Made by a program: the position numbers and the translations under genes. Below the pieces are notes generated by a model. The model saw only the letters and a list, made by a program, of their open reading frames with translations, made no database searches and was not told the origin of the DNA. A stretch of 64,000 nt of DNA from Croceibacterium xixiisoli (GTDB lineage: Bacteria > Pseudomonadota > Alphaproteobacteria > Sphingomonadales > Sphingomonadaceae). Location: NCBI RefSeq assembly GCF_009827305.1, contig NZ_WTYJ01000004.1, positions 268,745 through 332,744 on the forward strand, written 5' to 3'. This document shows positions 1-8,295 of this stretch, piece after piece (within the stretch, counting starts at the first letter, position 1; each line of letters begins with the position of its first letter).

Positions 1-40
1 CGACTGGATGGACATGATGGCCCGCGCGCAGGGCGAATGA
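1..40 (+). CDS. 3' end of an unidentified gene (partial)
   Basis: An open frame runs in from the left edge and stops at TGA 38-40, giving a C-terminus that reads DWMDMMARAQGE. A hairpin terminator follows 10 bases later, which supports a genuine gene end. Too little is present to name the product. Confidence 0.45.
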   Translation, partial: DWMDMMARAQGE

Positions 41-50
41 CCGGCGGGCC

Positions 51-75
51 TGCCGCATCGATGATGCGGCATTTT
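51..75 (+). terminator. Rho-independent terminator of the left-edge gene
   Basis: TGCCGCATC (51-59) pairs perfectly with GATGCGGCA (63-71) and is followed directly by TTTT. It separates the partial gene from the TonB receptor downstream. Confidence 0.75.
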
Positions 76-206
76 GCACACAGCGCACCACCATCGGGTC
101 GATTTCGTCCTCTGCCTCTCTGATTTCGCCCCCGGTCATTGACCCTTGCAGGCACATGGGCAGACATTGCGCCCAGGAATTGCATAAAATTCTACATAGG
201 GAGAGT

Positions 207-3143
207 ATGATGACCCAGCGTGGAACAGCGCTCGCGGGCGGCTGTCTTGCAGCCATGGCCGCAGTGCTGATGGCCAGCCCGGCCCAGGCGGAAGATCAGG
301 CCGCGCAGCAGGCCCAACCGGCCCAACCGGTCCAGCCAGCGCAGGCTGCTGCAGAACCGCAACCGGCAGCAGAGGATGCCGCCAGCGGCAATGATCCGAT
401 CATCGTTACCGGATCGCGCATTTCGGGCGGTTTCACCGCGCCGACCCCGGTTACCGTGCTCAGCAATGACCGGGTGCAGGCGCTGGCGATCACCAATGTC
501 GGCGATGCGCTGAGCCAGTTGCCCAGTTTCCGCGCCACCTCCAGCCCGGCCACCCAGGCCACGCTGGGCGGCAATATCGGTGCCCGCATTCTCGATCTGC
601 GCGGGCTGGGTTCGGTTCGTACCCTGGTGCTGGTCGACGGGCGGCGTTTCGTGCCGAGCACGTCGCAGGGTACGGTGGACATCAATTTGATCCCTTCCGC
701 TCTGGTCGAGCAGACGCAGGTCGTGACCGGTGGTGCCTCCGCAGCCTATGGTTCGGATGCCGTGGCCGGCGTGGTCAACTTCATCCTCGACCGCGATCTG
801 ACCGGGCTGAAGGCAGAGGCGGTCTATGGCATTTCCGAACAGGGCGATGACGAAAGCGTGTTCGCCAGCCTGGCTGGCGGTGCCCGGATCGGCAGCGGGC
901 TGCATGTCACCGTGGCCGGCGAATATGAAAAATCATACGGCATGGGCGATTGCTACACGCGCGACTGGTGCGCCACGCAGACGCTGATCTTGCAAAATCC
1001 GGCCTTCGGCACCAATGGCCTGCCGGCCAATCTGATCGTGCCGGGCGTCAACACCGCCACGGTGGCGCCCGGCGGGCTGATCAACCGGTCCTACAACGCC
1101 GCCGGGCAGGCAATCGGCACCAATGCGACCGATCCGCTGCGCGGCACGACCTTCACCGCTGACGGCACCCCGCGCGATTTCGACTATGGTACGCTGGTTG
1201 GCCCGCTGTTCATGCTGGGCGGGGAAGGGAATGGCCGCAATTCCTTCATCTCCCCCTTCCGGCTGAAGGTGCCGGTCGAACGCTATTCGATCTATGGCAA
1301 TGCCACGCTGGACATCACCCCGGGCCTGCGCGCCAAGCTGGATGTGTCCTATGGCCGGGTGCAGGGTGAAGTGGTCGGCAACGTGCTGCGCGATTTCAAC
1401 GGATCGCTGTTGGGCCAGATCAAGGCGGACAATGCCTTCCTGCCTGATGATGTGGCTGCAGCCATGGCCGACAATGGCGTCGCCTCCTTCATTTTGGGCA
1501 AGGCCGATTTCGATCTGGGCCCGGCAAGGGCGAAATCCTCCACCGAAACCTATCGCGTGGTCGCCGCGCTGGAAGGGGATATCTCTTCCAGCTGGAGCTG
1601 GGACCTGTCCTACCAGTATGGGCGGACCAATTTCCGCCAGGATACGTACAATTCGATCATTCTGGCCAATCTGCGCAAGGCGACCGATTCCGTGCTGGTT
1701 GGCGGCAACGCCGTCTGCCGCGTGAATGCCGATGCCAGCACCACCAATGACGATCCCAATTGCGTTGCCTACAATCCCTTCGGCGAAGGGCAGTTTTCTG
1801 CCGGTGCCGCAGGCTACATCGCCGGCGACGGGTTCCAGACCACCCGCTATGATCAGCATGTGGTGGCCGCCAATCTGCAGGGCGATCTGATCAATCTGCC
1901 GGCCGGCCCGGTGAAGCTGGCCATCGGCGGCGAATATCGCAGCGACAAGATCGTCGGCGAAACCGATGCCATTTCGGCGCAGAACCAGTTCTGGTCATTG
2001 AACGGCACGGCGCTGGCCGGATCGGTCAATGTGAAGGAAGCCTATGCCGAACTCGCGGTGCCGGTGTTCCGCGATTCCGCGCTCGGCTATGCGCTGGATC
2101 TGAACGGCGCGATCCGCCGCACCGATTACAGCACCAGCGGCGCGGTCACCACCTGGAAGGCGGGCGCGGTCTATGAACCGTTCGACGGGGTGCGGCTGCG
2201 CATCACCCGTTCGCGCGATATTCGTGCGCCCAATCTGGCCGAATTGGTCGGCCCGCTGGTCAAGAGCGCCATCGGCTTGACCGATCCGCGCAATGGCGAA
2301 CAGGCCAATCCGACCATCTACACCGGCTCCAACCCCAATCTGCGCCCGGAAAAGGCAGACAGCTGGACCATCGGTGCGGCGATCACTCCGCGCAGCGGCG
2401 GCGCCGTGGGGCGGATGCGGCTGTCGGTCGATTATTACGCGATCGAGGTGAGCGATGCGATCGGCGTGCTGGGCGCGCAGACGCTGGCCAACCGCTGCCA
2501 GGAAGGCGTGAGCGAGTTCTGCGATCTGATCACCCGCGATTCCGTGACCGGATCGATCCTGGAAATCCGCGACGTGATGGTCAATTCCAACGAATTGCGC
2601 ACCAGCGGTTTCGACATCGAATATCAGTACCGGCAGCCGCTGGGCGGAGCAGGCCGGCTCGACCTGTCGCTGTTGGCGAATTTCGTGAACACGCTGACCC
2701 TGGTCGATCCGGCCGGCGAAACCAATCGCGCCGGGCAGAACGGCGTGCGCACCGGCACGGTGCCGGGCGTGCCCGATTACGTGCTGGACGGCATGCTGAG
2801 CTGGACCCTCGACGATCTGAAACTGACCGCGCAGGGCCGCTATATCCCTGAGGGCATTTTCTGGACCAATTTCGTCGGGCCGGACAGCACCTGGTATGAT
2901 GTCACTTCGCTGCAGAGCGTCAGCAACAATCATGTGCCCGACCGGTTCTATCTGAACCTGTCGGCGCAATACACGCTGCGGCTGGGCGATGACCGCGAAT
3001 TCCAGCTGTTCGGAGCGATCAACAACGCGCTGGACAAGGATCCGCCGATCATGCCGGGCGCCGGTGGCGGCACCAACCAGATCCTCTATGATCCCGTTGG
3101 TCGCAGCTTCAAGATCGGTATCCGCGCCCGCCTGGGCGGCTGA
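207..3143 (+). CDS. TonB-dependent receptor
   Basis: This is an outer-membrane gated channel of about 978 residues, driven by TonB-ExbBD. I chose ATG 207 because AGGGAGAG lies just upstream and a signal peptide follows, ending near ASPAQA. A Gln/Pro/Ala-rich linker leads to the TonB-box-like IIVTGSRI and then the plug, with the family motif VVTGGASAAYGSDAVAGVVN. The remainder is a 22-strand barrel with RDIRAPNLAEL near its middle. It shares these motifs with the receptor at 50151, so the two belong to the same sphingomonad subfamily. No STN domain is present, so it is not a sigma-signalling transducer. The substrate cannot be read from sequence; the downstream kinase and flavocytochrome genes are separate units. 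Confidence 0.93.
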   Translation: MMTQRGTALAGGCLAAMAAVLMASPAQAEDQAAQQAQPAQPVQPAQAAAEPQPAAEDAASGNDPIIVTGSRISGGFTAPTPVTVLSNDRVQALAITNVGDALSQLPSFRATSSPATQATLGGNIGARILDLRGLGSVRTLVLVDGRRFVPSTSQGTVDINLIPSALVEQTQVVTGGASAAYGSDAVAGVVNFILDRDLTGLKAEAVYGISEQGDDESVFASLAGGARIGSGLHVTVAGEYEKSYGMGDCYTRDWCATQTLILQNPAFGTNGLPANLIVPGVNTATVAPGGLINRSYNAAGQAIGTNATDPLRGTTFTADGTPRDFDYGTLVGPLFMLGGEGNGRNSFISPFRLKVPVERYSIYGNATLDITPGLRAKLDVSYGRVQGEVVGNVLRDFNGSLLGQIKADNAFLPDDVAAAMADNGVASFILGKADFDLGPARAKSSTETYRVVAALEGDISSSWSWDLSYQYGRTNFRQDTYNSIILANLRKATDSVLVGGNAVCRVNADASTTNDDPNCVAYNPFGEGQFSAGAAGYIAGDGFQTTRYDQHVVAANLQGDLINLPAGPVKLAIGGEYRSDKIVGETDAISAQNQFWSLNGTALAGSVNVKEAYAELAVPVFRDSALGYALDLNGAIRRTDYSTSGAVTTWKAGAVYEPFDGVRLRITRSRDIRAPNLAELVGPLVKSAIGLTDPRNGEQANPTIYTGSNPNLRPEKADSWTIGAAITPRSGGAVGRMRLSVDYYAIEVSDAIGVLGAQTLANRCQEGVSEFCDLITRDSVTGSILEIRDVMVNSNELRTSGFDIEYQYRQPLGGAGRLDLSLLANFVNTLTLVDPAGETNRAGQNGVRTGTVPGVPDYVLDGMLSWTLDDLKLTAQGRYIPEGIFWTNFVGPDSTWYDVTSLQSVSNNHVPDRFYLNLSAQYTLRLGDDREFQLFGAINNALDKDPPIMPGAGGGTNQILYDPVGRSFKIGIRARLGG

Positions 3144-3168
3144 TAGGCAGCTGGATTGGCATGCAATG

Positions 3169-3203
3169 GCCCCCTGTGACCCAACGGGTTGCAGGGGGCT
3201 TTT
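3169..3203 (+). terminator. Rho-independent terminator after the TonB receptor
   Basis: GCCCCCTG (3169-3176) pairs with CAGGGGGC (3192-3199), followed by TTTT at 3200-3203. It ends the receptor transcript before the oppositely oriented kinase gene. Confidence 0.8.
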
Positions 3204-3232
3204 CGTTGGCAGTCGTGCCGGGGGCTTATCCG

Positions 3233-4531
3233 CTAAACCGGCATACGGAAGGTGAACCGCGTGGCGGTGTTGTCTGACGATACGGTCAGCGTGCCGGCAT
3301 GGGCCTTGGCGATTTCGCTGGCGATGTAGAGGCCGAGGCCGAGCCCTTCCTGATTGGCGCTGATCTGGCCGCGCCGGAACGGCTGGAACAGGTTTTTCAT
3401 CGTTTCCGGGCTGATCGGTTCGCCGCCATTCGCGACTTCCAATTCGAAGCTGCCGGCCTTGACGCTGGCTGTCACTGTGATCGGCTCACTGTCGGATCCG
3501 TGGGTGATGGCATTGCCCATCAGATTGGAAAACATCTGGGCAATCCGCGCCTGATCGACGGCGATCGGCTGATCGACATCGAACTCCACCTGCACCACCC
3601 GGTCAGGATGGGCCATGCGGATTTCTTCCAGAATCTGTTCCAGCTGTGGGCCAATCGGCGCATCGCTGGTCAGGGCCAGATCGATGCCGCCGCCCAGCCG
3701 GCCGCGCGCGAAATCCAGCAGATTGTTGATCAGCGCGCCCATGCGCCGGGCATTCTCATTCATATGGCGCAGGATCAGGCTGCGTTTGGGGTCAGCCTCG
3801 TTCTTGGTCAGCAGATTGATCCCGGCCGCCATGGAGGCCAACGGATTGCGCAGATCATGCCCCAGAACGGCGATGAATTCCTCTCGCAGCTGGCCGGTGG
3901 CCAGCGCTTCGTCCAGCTGTTGCTGGCTGCCGGCGAATTTTGCCTCGCTGCGGGCCAGGCTGGCATGGCTTGACCGGATCTGGGACTTGGTAGTGATCAG
4001 TGCGGCCTCGGTGCTGGCCAGCGCCGCCTCGCTTGCTGCCAATTCCGCCTTGCTGCGGGAAATGGAACGGTTCGCGTCCAGATGAAAACCGATCAGTTCT
4101 GCAAACAGGCGGAACATGCGGATAGCCGGTGTGCCCTTCAGCCGGCGCGGGTGCGGATCGATGGCGCACAGGGTGCCGAACAATTTGCCATCGCTCAGGA
4201 CAATCGGCACGGAAATATAGCTTTGGAACCCATAGGTCGCCGGGGTGTGATGGGTGGCATAGAGCGGATCGCTTGCCACTTCGTCGATCACGATTTCTTC
4301 GCGGGCAAAGCGGACTTCGTTGCACAGCGTGGTTTCCAGCGGTAATTGCCCGCCGGGCTTCAGGCCGAACTCGATCTTGTCCAGCACCTCGCAGGCCATC
4401 CACGCCCGATCCGTCACCCGCGCAACGGCCGCAAAACCCATGCCGGTGCTGGAGGTCACGACTTCCAGAATGGCTGTGACCGCTTCGACCTGGCGGACTG
4501 CATCCAAGTCATGGGATAAATCGTCGCTCAA
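3233..4531 (-). CDS. GAF-domain sensor histidine kinase
   Basis: A soluble sensor kinase of 432 residues. Residues 15-150 form a GAF domain with the motif FGTLCAID. Residues 155-215 are an Ala/Ser/Glu-rich coiled coil with repeated SEAALAST-like heptads. The HisKA motif HDLRNPL has phospho-acceptor His225, and the HATPase domain shows the N-box NLMGNA and G-box GLGLGLYIASE. There is no transmembrane segment, so the signal is probably cytoplasmic. The start is TTG at 4531: an in-frame stop lies just upstream and GAGG sits six bases before it. The gene is divergent from the single-domain response regulator at 4652, its likely partner. The ligand is unknown. Confidence 0.9.
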   Translation of the reverse strand: MSDDLSHDLDAVRQVEAVTAILEVVTSSTGMGFAAVARVTDRAWMACEVLDKIEFGLKPGGQLPLETTLCNEVRFAREEIVIDEVASDPLYATHHTPATYGFQSYISVPIVLSDGKLFGTLCAIDPHPRRLKGTPAIRMFRLFAELIGFHLDANRSISRSKAELAASEAALASTEAALITTKSQIRSSHASLARSEAKFAGSQQQLDEALATGQLREEFIAVLGHDLRNPLASMAAGINLLTKNEADPKRSLILRHMNENARRMGALINNLLDFARGRLGGGIDLALTSDAPIGPQLEQILEEIRMAHPDRVVQVEFDVDQPIAVDQARIAQMFSNLMGNAITHGSDSEPITVTASVKAGSFELEVANGGEPISPETMKNLFQPFRRGQISANQEGLGLGLYIASEIAKAHAGTLTVSSDNTATRFTFRMPV

Positions 4532-4651
4532 CGCCTACCTCATCAGGGCGAAACCGGAATTGCGCATGTAATTGTGGCAATGTGAAACCATTTTCAAGGA
4601 TCATTGCGATGGTCGGCGCGTTGGTGCCCACTGCCATGCCGGAGCCCTTCA

Positions 4652-5065
4652 ATGCCCGAAGAACACATGCCTTTTGCTCTGGTTGCGGATGACGAGCCGC
4701 TGGTCAGGCTGGACGCTGCCGACATTCTTGAAGCGGCCGGTTTCCGCGTGCATGAGGCGGCCAGTGTGGAAGAGGCGGTGGCCATCCTCAATGTTGCCGG
4801 GCCGCAGATCCAGCTGCTGTTTTCCGATGTTCAGATGCCGCCGGGCGATCTGACCGGGTTCGATCTGGCGCGCCGCTGCGCGCGCGACTGGCCGAAAATC
4901 CGCATCCTGATCGCCTCCGGCATGATCAGCCCGGAGGAGGGTGATCTGCCTGAAGGGGCGCTGTTCATCAACAAGCCGTTCAGTGCGCAGATCGTCTATG
5001 ATCAGCTGCAGCAACTGCTACCCGACGGGCAGCAGCCCGACGCGCTCAAACACGCTGTTCGCTGA
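4652..5065 (+). CDS. Single-domain response regulator (CheY-like receiver)
   Basis: A stand-alone receiver domain of 137 residues. The acidic pair Asp13-Asp14, phospho-acceptor Asp59 in LLFSDVQMP and Lys108 in INKPF are all present. No output domain follows, so it probably acts by protein contact or phosphotransfer. ATG 4652 is chosen because GGAG lies seven bases upstream; ATG 4667 is an alternative. It is divergent from the GAF kinase and lies 120 bases from it, so pairing with that kinase is likely but inferred. Confidence 0.88.
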   Translation: MPEEHMPFALVADDEPLVRLDAADILEAAGFRVHEAASVEEAVAILNVAGPQIQLLFSDVQMPPGDLTGFDLARRCARDWPKIRILIASGMISPEEGDLPEGALFINKPFSAQIVYDQLQQLLPDGQQPDALKHAVR

Positions 5066-5133
5066 CGGGTCGATTGACGAAGCGGTGCTGTCAGGCGCAA
5101 CGCAGCCATCGGCAATCGACGGGAAGCAGCGCG

Positions 5134-5730
5134 ATGGTGGGTGACGGAACGGACAGCACGCGCGGCAGGCTGCTGGCAGCGGCTGAAAAAATCCTGGTCG
5201 AACAGGGGGTCAATGCCCTCTCTGTCCGGCGCGTCGGCGATGCGGCCGGGCTGAACCCCACGCTGGTGACCTATCATTTCAAGGGCATCCTCAACCTGCT
5301 GGATGAGCTGGCAACGCTCAATCTGGAACCGATGCTGGCCGAATGGGCGGTGATCCAGCCCGGCGCCGCGCCCGATGCGCGCACCGTGCTCGATCAATGG
5401 CTGCAGCCGATGCTGCGACCTGCGGCCTTCACCCCGGGCGGGCGGGCGCTGAGCGTGCTGGATGAAGTGGCCGCTCATGGCGAAAGCGCGCTGCGCGATC
5501 GGGTGATCGGGGTGATGGGCGATTTCAGCCTGCGCCTGCGCCAGACACTGGCGCCGTTCCTGCCGCATCTGACCGACGGCGAATTGCGCGCGCGGGTGCG
5601 GTTCATTTCCGGCTCCGCGCTGGGCCCGCCGCCGCGCAGCTACACGATCGCGCCGCGGGAAGGGGAATGGCGGCTGGACGACATGCACTATCTGCTGCCC
5701 TTTGCCTGCGCGGCGCTGGGGGTGGAGTGA
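5134..5730 (+). CDS. TetR-family transcriptional regulator
   Basis: A 198-residue regulator with an N-terminal TetR helix-turn-helix (about residues 8-55, with ILVEQGVNALSVRRVGDAAG and LVTYHFKG) and a helical ligand domain. ATG 5134 follows a GGGAAG ribosome site. The gene ends 112 bases before the flavoprotein operon, whose promoter contains a perfect 16-bp palindrome over the -10 box. It is therefore the obvious candidate repressor of the operon, released by an aromatic substrate. That role is inferred from position and the operator, not from specific sequence similarity. Confidence 0.9.
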   Translation: MVGDGTDSTRGRLLAAAEKILVEQGVNALSVRRVGDAAGLNPTLVTYHFKGILNLLDELATLNLEPMLAEWAVIQPGAAPDARTVLDQWLQPMLRPAAFTPGGRALSVLDEVAAHGESALRDRVIGVMGDFSLRLRQTLAPFLPHLTDGELRARVRFISGSALGPPPRSYTIAPREGEWRLDDMHYLLPFACAALGVE

Positions 5731-5745
5731 GGCACGTACACCTGC

Positions 5746-5782
5746 TTGACCGCTCCCAAGCGCTCGTTATACGATCGTATAA
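5746..5782 (+). promoter_or_regulatory. Flavocytochrome operon promoter with overlapping palindromic operator
   Basis: TTGACC (5746-5751) and TATACG (5768-5773) are separated by 16 bases and form a plausible sigma-70 promoter. The perfect palindrome TTATACGATCGTATAA (5767-5782) covers the -10 box, the expected layout for a repressor site. The TetR gene immediately upstream is the likely binder. Confidence 0.7.
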
Positions 5783-5842
5783 ACAACGGGGCCGATGAGC
5801 CCCGGGGCGTTGCCGGGCAGCGCAAGAGTGGACGGGAAAAAC

Positions 5843-7429
5843 ATGACGACGCCGAAGGGTATCTCTGCGCAGGTCTTTGCTGACGGGCTGGCCGAAATGC
5901 GCTCTGCCGTGGGGGCGGACTGGGTTTTTACCTCGCAAGAGGATCTGCACACCTATCGCGATTTCTATTCGGTTTTGTGGGATGAGCCTGACGAGCGGGT
6001 CGCCTCTGCCGCCGTAGCGCCGGCCAGCGTGGAGGAAGTGCAGGCGGTGGTGCGGGCGGCCAATGCGCGCGGTATTCCGGTCTATCCGATCTCCACTGGG
6101 CGCAACCTGGGCTATGGCGGGGCGGCGCCGGTCTATTCGGGCAGCGTGGTCATCGATCTCAAGCGCATGAACCGCATCATCGATGTCGATGAAGGCAATG
6201 CTTCCTGCCTGGTCGAACCGGGCGTGTCTTATTTCGACATGTATCGCCATCTGCAGGAAACCGGATCGAAGCTGTGGCTCGATGTGCCCGATCCCGGCTG
6301 GGGCAGCATGGTCGGTAATGCGCTCGATTCCGGCGGCGGCTATACGGCGGCGCCCTATCGCGGGCATTTCGAGGCGCAATGCGGGATCGAGGCGGTGCTG
6401 GGCGACGGGGAACTGTTCCGCACCGGCATGGGCGCGCTGCCAGGTTCCGAAACCTGGCAGCAGTACAAGATGGGCATCGGCCCCAGCCTGGATGGGCTGT
6501 TCCGCCAATCGTCGCTGGGCGTGGTGACCAAGATGGGGTTCTGGCTGTTCCCGCAGCCTGAGGCTTATCTCAGCGCCTCGATCGATCTGCAGCGGTTCGA
6601 AGATGTCGAACCGCTGGTCGATCTGTTCAACGAACTGGAATATGGCAACATCTTCAACGGTATGCCATCGATCACCTCCCCGGTGCTGACCCGCGGCAAT
6701 CCGATGATGTTCCAGCCGGTGCCCGAACCCGAGGTGATGAACCGGATGGTCGAGGAAACCGGCCTGCCGGCCTGGCGCGCCACCGCCGGGTTCTATGGCC
6801 CGGAAAAAGTCATCCGCGCGCAATGGGAATATATGCGCGATCGATTTTCGGCCCAGTTCCAGAACGTCACCTTCAAGGAAAACCAGTTCGTCAAACTGCC
6901 GCTTTCGGCAGAGGACATGCAGAAGGTTTCCAAGGCACGGTTTGGCGTGCCCAGCCTGGAAATCTTCTCGGTCGGGTCCAACGGCTTTGGTGATTTCAAC
7001 CCCAGCGACGGGCATATCTGGTTTTCCGCCATCATCCCGCGCACCGGCAAGGGGCTGGTGGAAGCGAACCGGGTGATGCGCCGCGAATGTGCGCGACTGG
7101 GCATCCCGCTGTTCATGTTCAGCCCGGCGGTGACCTGCTGGACCCGCTCCTTCGTGCTGTTCGCCGCCGTGCCGGTGTACAAGGACGGGCGGAACAAGGA
7201 ACTGCGCGACAATGTGCAGGAAATCATCCGCATCTGCGCGCAGCATGGCTGGGGCGAATATCGCTGCCCGCCGGCGTTCCAGGATGCGGTGATGGACAGT
7301 TACAGCTTCAACAACAACATCCTGCGGCGGGTGAATGAGCGGATCAAGGATGCGCTGGACCCGAATGGGATCATCTCCGCCGGGCGCTATGGCGTCTGGC
7401 CGAAACATCTGCGCGGGGGGCGGGGCTGA
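5843..7429 (+). CDS. FAD-dependent phenol oxidoreductase, 4-cresol dehydrogenase (PchF)/vanillyl-alcohol oxidase type
   Basis: This is a 528-residue flavoprotein of the VAO/PCMH superfamily, which oxidises para-alkyl or para-hydroxymethyl phenols through a quinone methide. A FAD-binding domain at about residues 45-225 shows the family motif YPISTGRNLGYGG and the stretch DPGWGSMVGNALD. The C-terminus has KDALDPNGIISAGRYGVWP, the signature ending of this family. ATG 5843 follows GACGGGA. There is no signal peptide, although the adjoining cytochrome is exported. The stop overlaps the cytochrome start, so the two are translated together, as expected for a flavocytochrome. I could not assign the covalent flavin residue. 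The substrate is probably a lignin-type phenol but is not determined. Confidence 0.88.
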   Translation: MTTPKGISAQVFADGLAEMRSAVGADWVFTSQEDLHTYRDFYSVLWDEPDERVASAAVAPASVEEVQAVVRAANARGIPVYPISTGRNLGYGGAAPVYSGSVVIDLKRMNRIIDVDEGNASCLVEPGVSYFDMYRHLQETGSKLWLDVPDPGWGSMVGNALDSGGGYTAAPYRGHFEAQCGIEAVLGDGELFRTGMGALPGSETWQQYKMGIGPSLDGLFRQSSLGVVTKMGFWLFPQPEAYLSASIDLQRFEDVEPLVDLFNELEYGNIFNGMPSITSPVLTRGNPMMFQPVPEPEVMNRMVEETGLPAWRATAGFYGPEKVIRAQWEYMRDRFSAQFQNVTFKENQFVKLPLSAEDMQKVSKARFGVPSLEIFSVGSNGFGDFNPSDGHIWFSAIIPRTGKGLVEANRVMRRECARLGIPLFMFSPAVTCWTRSFVLFAAVPVYKDGRNKELRDNVQEIIRICAQHGWGEYRCPPAFQDAVMDSYSFNNNILRRVNERIKDALDPNGIISAGRYGVWPKHLRGGRG

Positions 7430-7869
7430 TGCGGTTGGCTCTGATCACGGGCGGCGTTCTGGCCGCCGCCGCAACCATCGCTACCTGCGGCGCCTGGGCC
7501 GCCGGCCAGACTTCATCGGCGGCTGGATCCGCTCCGGTGCCGGCCCGGCTGGCGGAGGGGAAGGCGGTCTATGACAAATGGTGCGCGCCCTGCCACACGG
7601 ACAGCGCCGGGCTGGCCGGCACGCTGGCGCTGCAGACCAAATACAAGGGTGAAAAGCCCGCCGTGCTCGAACATCGCACCGATCTGACGCCGGAGATCGT
7701 GAACTATTACGTCCGCAATGGCGTTGCCTGGATGGCGCCGTTCCGCAAGACCGAGGTGTCCGATGCGCAGCTGGCGGCGATCGGGGAATATCTGACTGCG
7801 CCGCTGGAAGATCGCGGGATCGGCCCGGCGCGGCTGGCGGAAATCAGGGCAGGGGGAACGGGGCAATGA
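7429..7869 (+). CDS. c-type cytochrome subunit of flavocytochrome (PchC-like)
   Basis: A 146-residue class I cytochrome c with an N-terminal signal or anchor segment. The haem motif WCAPCH places Cys52, Cys55 and His56, and Met102 in AWMAPF is the probable sixth ligand. Its start overlaps the preceding flavoprotein stop (TGATG), and its own stop overlaps the next start. In 4-cresol dehydrogenase such a cytochrome takes electrons from the flavin in the periplasm; the same role is inferred here. It resembles the second cytochrome at 9903, consistent with duplication of the flavoprotein-cytochrome pair. Confidence 0.88.
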   Translation: MRLALITGGVLAAAATIATCGAWAAGQTSSAAGSAPVPARLAEGKAVYDKWCAPCHTDSAGLAGTLALQTKYKGEKPAVLEHRTDLTPEIVNYYVRNGVAWMAPFRKTEVSDAQLAAIGEYLTAPLEDRGIGPARLAEIRAGGTGQ

Positions 7870-8291
7870 TCACCGGACTGGATATGGACCGGCGCAATCT
7901 GCTGAAATGGAGCGCGATTGTGCCCTTGGCGGCGGCTGCGCCCTATACGGCCTTGGCCGCCGTGCCGCAGGGCGTGGATGCGCTGGTGATCGACCGCCGG
8001 CACTGGCCCGCCGGCACGCCCACGCCGCTGGCCGGGCTGGCCGCGCCGCAGCTGTTCACCATCGACGGCGATGTCACCCAGCTGTGGTATCAGACGCTCG
8101 ATCCGATCTGGCGCAAGCCCGGCTTCGTGCTGGGCGGTGTGACCGGCAGCGATGCCCTGTTCGTGCTGGAGGTGCTGGCGGGGGATCGCGGGCGCCGGGT
8201 CACGCAGCGGCGCGTGCTCGACCCCGTGGTGGCGGGCCTGCAACCCGTCAGCTGGATCATCGCACCCCATCACCCAAGCGTGAAGGGCTGA
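7866..8291 (+). CDS. Small Tat-signal protein between the two flavocytochrome pairs (possible PchX counterpart)
   Basis: A 141-residue protein that I do not recognise as a characterised family. Its N-terminus has a twin-arginine signal: Arg9-Arg10 in DRRNLLKW, a hydrophobic stretch and a cleavage-like ALA. The mature part is about 110 residues with no cysteine and no obvious cofactor motif. The start overlaps the cytochrome stop (ATGA) and the second flavoprotein begins five bases after its end. In Pseudomonas the pch operon carries an uncharacterised gene, pchX, between cytochrome and flavoprotein; this protein occupies the same place. Because the flavoproteins lack signals, it may carry them through the Tat pore. 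That role is a hypothesis. Met7 (7884) is an alternative start. Confidence 0.72.
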   Translation: MITGLDMDRRNLLKWSAIVPLAAAAPYTALAAVPQGVDALVIDRRHWPAGTPTPLAGLAAPQLFTIDGDVTQLWYQTLDPIWRKPGFVLGGVTGSDALFVLEVLAGDRGRRVTQRRVLDPVVAGLQPVSWIIAPHHPSVKG

Positions 8292-8295
8292 TCGC

